Shown piece by piece: positions 60,710-64,000 of a stretch of DNA of 64,000 nt; the first letter of the stretch is position 1; every line of letters begins with the position of its first letter. Source of the stretch: Streptomyces sp. V3I7 (GTDB taxonomy: Bacteria; Actinomycetota; Actinomycetes; Streptomycetales; Streptomycetaceae); NCBI RefSeq assembly GCF_030817495.1, contig NZ_JAUSZK010000001.1, forward strand, positions 2,335,001 through 2,399,000, given 5' to 3'. Both the position numbers and the translations under genes were made by a program. The notes below the pieces were generated by a model. That model made no database searches, had not been told where the DNA came from, and saw only the letters and a list, made by a program, of their open reading frames with translations.

Positions 60710-63363
60710 GCGGAACCTCCGATCAGGGTGAGGAAGGCGTCCTCGAGCCGGCGGTGCGGGCCGACCGACTCCACGGACACGTCCAGCCGGACGAGTTCGG
60801 CGACCAGGCGCGGAGTGCTGCCGCCGGGGTCGAGGCGGACGAGGAGCCCGTCCGGCGTGCGGACGGCGGAGGCGACGCCGGGCAGGGCGGCCACCTTCTC
60901 GACGACCGGGTCCTCCAGGGGCGCGGCGGCGGTGACGAGCAGCGTGTCGCCGGAGCCCACGATCTCGCCCACCGGGCCCGCCTGGACCAGTCGGCCGCGG
61001 TCCATCACCACGAGGTGGGTGCAGGACTGCTCGACCTCGGCCAGCAGGTGGCTGGAGACGATCACCGTGCGGCCGCCGGCGGCGTACCGGATCATCACCT
61101 CGCGCATCTCGCGGATCTGGGGCGGGTCGAGGCCGTTGGTCGGCTCGTCGAGGATGAGGAGGTCGGGCAGGCCGAGCATGGCCTGGGCGAGGGCGAGGCG
61201 CTGGCGCATGCCCTGGGAGTAGGTGCGCACCGCGCGGGCGAGCGCGTCGCCGAGGCCCGCGATCCGCAGGGCCTCGTCGAGGTGGGCGTCCTCGGCCGGG
61301 CGGCCGGTGGCCCGCCAGTACAGCTCCAGGTTCTCCAGGCCGGAGAGGTGCGGCAGGAAGCCCGCGCCCTCCACGAAGGCGCCGACCCGCGACAGCACGG
61401 GCGCGCCCGGCCGGACGGCGTGGCCGAAGACGCGGATCTCGCCCTCGTCCGGCGTGATGAGCCCCATCAGCATGCGCAGGGTCGTCGTCTTGCCCGCGCC
61501 GTTCGGCCCGAGCAGGCCGAGCACCTGCCCCTTGTCCACCTGGAAGGACAGTTCCCGGACCGCATACCGGTCCGCCGACCTCGCGTACCGCTTGCTCAGG
61601 TCCGTGATCTGGAGGGGGACGTCGGCGAGGGCCGGGTCGGGCGCGGGGTGCGCGGTGCGGCGGCGGCCGGTCAGCAGCAGGGCCAGGGCGACCAGCGCGC
61701 CCGCGAGGGGCAGCCACCACACCCAGGCGGGCAGCGTCGGCGGCGCGGTCGTCACACCGGGGGCGGTCGGCACGTGCAGGTCGCCCTTCAGGGAGACGGT
61801 GTACGTCGCCGGGGACGCCGGGGAGGCGTAGCCGAGGTCGGTGGAGGCGAGGACCAGGCGGAGCCGGTGGCCCTTCTGGACCTGGTGGTCGACCGGCGGG
61901 AGCGTGACCGTGACGTCCTTGCCGGAGCCGGATCCCGCACCCTCGACCCGCAGGGGCGTGACCAGTTGGGAGGGCAGCACCTGCCGGCGTCCGCCGGGCC
62001 CGACGTCGTACACCTTCGCGAAGAGGACGGCGTCCTCGCTCGTCGACCGTACGTGCGCGGTCGCCGTGGGGGAGCCGGTGATGCGCAGGTCGCGGCGCAT
62101 GGGCGCGGAGTCGAAGCGGGCGTACTGGCCGGGGAAGTCGAAGGACACCCCGACGCCGAGCGCGGACATCTGGCCGAGGCCGCCGCCGTCGAGGCCGGGC
62201 AGGGCGGAGAGGGCGGGCGGGCTGGCGCCGGCCGGGTTGGTGACGCGCTGCTCGCCGCCGCGCAGCGCGACCGGGCGCGGGTGGCCGTCGAGTCCCGGGT
62301 ACGTTCCCGAGCTCGCGCCCCGCAACCGGGCCGCGCCGTCGGTGGAGTCGACGCCTCCGGTGCGGGTGACGCGGAAGGCGGGGCCGGTGTCGGCGGACCG
62401 GTCGCCCTTGAGGTAGCGGTCGAACCAGGCCGTCACGCGGGCCTGGACACGCGCCGTCTCCATGTCGCCGCCGTCGTGTCCGCCCGCGATCCAGTCGACG
62501 TCGACCGGGGCGCCGTTCGCCCGGATCGCCTTCTCGGCGGCGTCGGAGTGGGCGAGGGTGAACAGGGAGTCGGTCTGGCCCTGGAACAGCAGCGTGGGGA
62601 CCTTGATGCGGTCGGCGACGGCGACCGGTGAGCGCTCCTGGAGCAGCTTGCGCGCGGCCGCGTCCGGCTTGCCGGCCGTGGCGACCCGGTCGTACATCCG
62701 GCACAGCGCGGGCTCGAACTCCTCGCAGCCGCCGCCGGTGTTGTAGAAGAGTCCGGCCCACAGCCGCTTGAACACCCCGCCCGGGAAGAGGGCGTCGGCG
62801 AGGTTCCAGTAGGTGATCGCCGGGGCGATGGCGTCCACCCGGTGGTCGTACCCGGCGGTGAGCAGGGAGACCGCGCCGCCGTAGGAGGCGCCGGCCATGC
62901 CCACGCGCGGGTCGCCGGGCCCGTCGAGCTCGACCTGGGGCTGCTGGGCGAGCCAGTCCACCAGCCGTGTGGCGTCGGCCACTTCACCGCGGGGGTCGTT
63001 CAGCCCGATCGGGCCGGTCGAGCCGCCGAAGCCGCGCGCGGACCAGGTCAGGACGGCGTATCCGTGCCGGGCGAGGTCCTCGGCCTGCTGCCGCAGGTCC
63101 GCCTTGCTGCCGCCGAAGCCGTGCGCCAGCAGGACGGCGGGGCGTCTGCCCGGGGCCGTGGAGGTGAAGTAGGAGGTGTCGACGCGCACTCCGCCGCCCA
63201 TGGCCATGACCTGGTCGGTCCGGCGCACCTGGGGTACGTCGTCGGAGGCGACGGCCGTCGTCCACGTACCCGCACCGGCGAGCACGACGACGGCGGCCGC
63301 GGCGGCCACTATCCGCCGCGGCCCCCGAAACAGCCTCCGCAGTCCGGCGGTTCGAAGATCCAT
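60706..63363 (-). CDS. Exported alpha/beta hydrolase fused to an ABC ATPase
   Basis: 885 residues from ATG 63361-63363. An N-terminal membrane anchor (about 17-40) is followed by an outside domain of the S15/X-Pro dipeptidyl-peptidase-like hydrolase type. It has the nucleophile Ser160 in GASYGGAVS, Asp265 in QGQTDSLF and His296 in AGGHDGGDM, then a jelly-roll-like C-domain (VGVSFDFPGQYARFDS). A second membrane helix (about 540-563, LPAWVWWLPLAGALVALALLLTG) leads back inside to an ABC ATPase: GPNGAGKTTTLRM, YSQGMRQRLALAQAM and LLILDEPTNGLDP. Each domain looks complete. The permease gene overlaps the stop. Hydrolysis outside may be tied to transport. Confidence 0.9.
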   Translation of the reverse strand: MDLRTAGLRRLFRGPRRIVAAAAAVVVLAGAGTWTTAVASDDVPQVRRTDQVMAMGGGVRVDTSYFTSTAPGRRPAVLLAHGFGGSKADLRQQAEDLARHGYAVLTWSARGFGGSTGPIGLNDPRGEVADATRLVDWLAQQPQVELDGPGDPRVGMAGASYGGAVSLLTAGYDHRVDAIAPAITYWNLADALFPGGVFKRLWAGLFYNTGGGCEEFEPALCRMYDRVATAGKPDAAARKLLQERSPVAVADRIKVPTLLFQGQTDSLFTLAHSDAAEKAIRANGAPVDVDWIAGGHDGGDMETARVQARVTAWFDRYLKGDRSADTGPAFRVTRTGGVDSTDGAARLRGASSGTYPGLDGHPRPVALRGGEQRVTNPAGASPPALSALPGLDGGGLGQMSALGVGVSFDFPGQYARFDSAPMRRDLRITGSPTATAHVRSTSEDAVLFAKVYDVGPGGRRQVLPSQLVTPLRVEGAGSGSGKDVTVTLPPVDHQVQKGHRLRLVLASTDLGYASPASPATYTVSLKGDLHVPTAPGVTTAPPTLPAWVWWLPLAGALVALALLLTGRRRTAHPAPDPALADVPLQITDLSKRYARSADRYAVRELSFQVDKGQVLGLLGPNGAGKTTTLRMLMGLITPDEGEIRVFGHAVRPGAPVLSRVGAFVEGAGFLPHLSGLENLELYWRATGRPAEDAHLDEALRIAGLGDALARAVRTYSQGMRQRLALAQAMLGLPDLLILDEPTNGLDPPQIREMREVMIRYAAGGRTVIVSSHLLAEVEQSCTHLVVMDRGRLVQAGPVGEIVGSGDTLLVTAAAPLEDPVVEKVAALPGVASAVRTPDGLLVRLDPGGSTPRLVAELVRLDVSVESVGPHRRLEDAFLTLIGGSA

Positions 63364-63516
63364 GTCCCCCACCGTACGGGTCACCCTCGCCGACCCGAAG
63401 CGCCTGCGAGGCTGAACCTCCGCCCCTCCCGAGGGAGTACGGGCCCGGTGCGGCATACCGCGGCCGTGGTACGGAGGCTGACGTTCCGTCGTCGGCGGGC
63501 GTCGTGCTGCCGTGTG

Positions 63517-64000
63517 TCAGGCCCGCGCGTCCTCCGGGATGGAGACCAGCCAGTGGGTGGCGTGGCGGGGGCGGAGGTAGAGGGCCCAGTAGAGGGTGGC
63601 GACGGCGGTGATGCCGCCGGTCCACAGCAGGTAGCTCATCTCCTGCTGGCTGAGGATGTAGGCCAGGACGGCGATGAGCAGCACCGGCATGGCGGGCCAC
63701 AGGGGCATGCGCCAGGCGGGCGTCTCGCGGTGGGCGCCGCGGCGGGCGAGCAGGGCGGCGACCGCGACGAGCAGGTACATGGCGGTCACCGAGACGCCGG
63801 TGACGCCGTACAGGGTGTCCAGGTTGACGAAGCAGAGCAGGGCGCCGGGGACGCCGACCGCGAGGGTGGCGACCCACGGGGAGCCGAAGCGGCCGAGCTT
63901 GGCGAAGAGCTGGTTGACCGGCTCGGGCCAGGCCTTGTCGCGGGCCGAGGCGAACAGGACGCGGGAGTTCTGGATGACCATCACGATGCCCGCGTTGACG
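63517..64000 (-). CDS. Amino-acid permease (APC family), C-terminal part
   Basis: The frame is open through the right edge (upstream codons read VNAGIVMVIQNSRVLFASARD), so the N-terminal majority is outside. Visible: SRVLFASARDKAWPEPVNQLFAKLGRFGSPWVATLAVGVPGALLCFV, typical of helix 8 onward of APC transporters, then three or four more helices (VSVTAMYLLVAVAALLARRG, WPAMPVLLIAVLAYIL, YLLWTGGITAVATLYWALYL) and a short cytosolic tail. Substrate unknown. Confidence 0.88.
   Translation of the reverse strand, partial: VNAGIVMVIQNSRVLFASARDKAWPEPVNQLFAKLGRFGSPWVATLAVGVPGALLCFVNLDTLYGVTGVSVTAMYLLVAVAALLARRGAHRETPAWRMPLWPAMPVLLIAVLAYILSQQEMSYLLWTGGITAVATLYWALYLRPRHATHWLVSIPEDARA

Overview
The window is high-GC actinobacterial chromosome, almost certainly Streptomyces. 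The codon use, frequent GTG/TTG starts, Tat-type secreted proteins, chaplins, rodlins, a melC tyrosinase operon and the SsbB paralogue all point there. Gene order from asd/pepN through malQ, ssbB, chaplins, melC, rodlins to the acyl-CoA ligase resembles the S. coelicolor core chromosome; this is from memory and no search was run.

Layout. 1-8.8 kb: a cut-off Tat-exported protein, a large secreted subtilisin-like protease, aspartate-semialdehyde dehydrogenase, a DUF1203-like protein and aminopeptidase N. 8.8-17.2 kb: an FAD monooxygenase and a divergent TetR regulator separated by a strictly phased 14-bp repeat array, a small membrane protein, malQ, a PadR/ABC/FtsX-type export operon and an HNH nuclease. 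17.5-29.8 kb: an MscS channel, then a seven-gene signalling locus. It consists of a GlnX-like membrane protein, a GlnH-like binding protein, a helical protein, a PknG-type kinase, a PP2C phosphatase, a VWA protein and an FHA protein. It extends the mycobacterial glnX-glnH-pknG amino-acid sensing module, and three of its proteins carry zinc ribbons.

29.8-41.3 kb: a protein-isoaspartate methyltransferase and a truncated haemoglobin flanking an 11-bp repeat array, a thioesterase/EttA cluster, a thioester-domain surface protein, ssbB and two dynamin-like GTPases. 41.6-47.9 kb: a decayed integrative element in a tRNA-Arg(UCU) gene. Its ends are direct repeats of the tRNA 3' half. It holds a truncated integrase with altered active-site residues, two damaged insertion sequences, a string of overlapping small genes, a GntR regulator with palindromic operators and a DUF7660-like gene. 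No replication or transfer gene remains.

48-57.8 kb: the aerial-surface region, with a repeat-containing secreted protein, a short chaplin, melC1-melC2, several small secreted proteins, two more short chaplins, a long cell-wall-anchored chaplin and three rodlins. Within it, a secreted-protein gene (in-frame amber) and a VKOR-like gene (two frameshifts) are broken. 57.8-64 kb: a long-chain acyl-CoA ligase, an ABC permease, a membrane protein fusing an exported alpha/beta hydrolase to an ABC ATPase, and the C-terminal part of an amino-acid permease.

The most interesting parts are the extended PknG locus, the two phased repeat arrays, the hydrolase-ABC fusion and the decayed tRNA element with duplicated arm-like sites.
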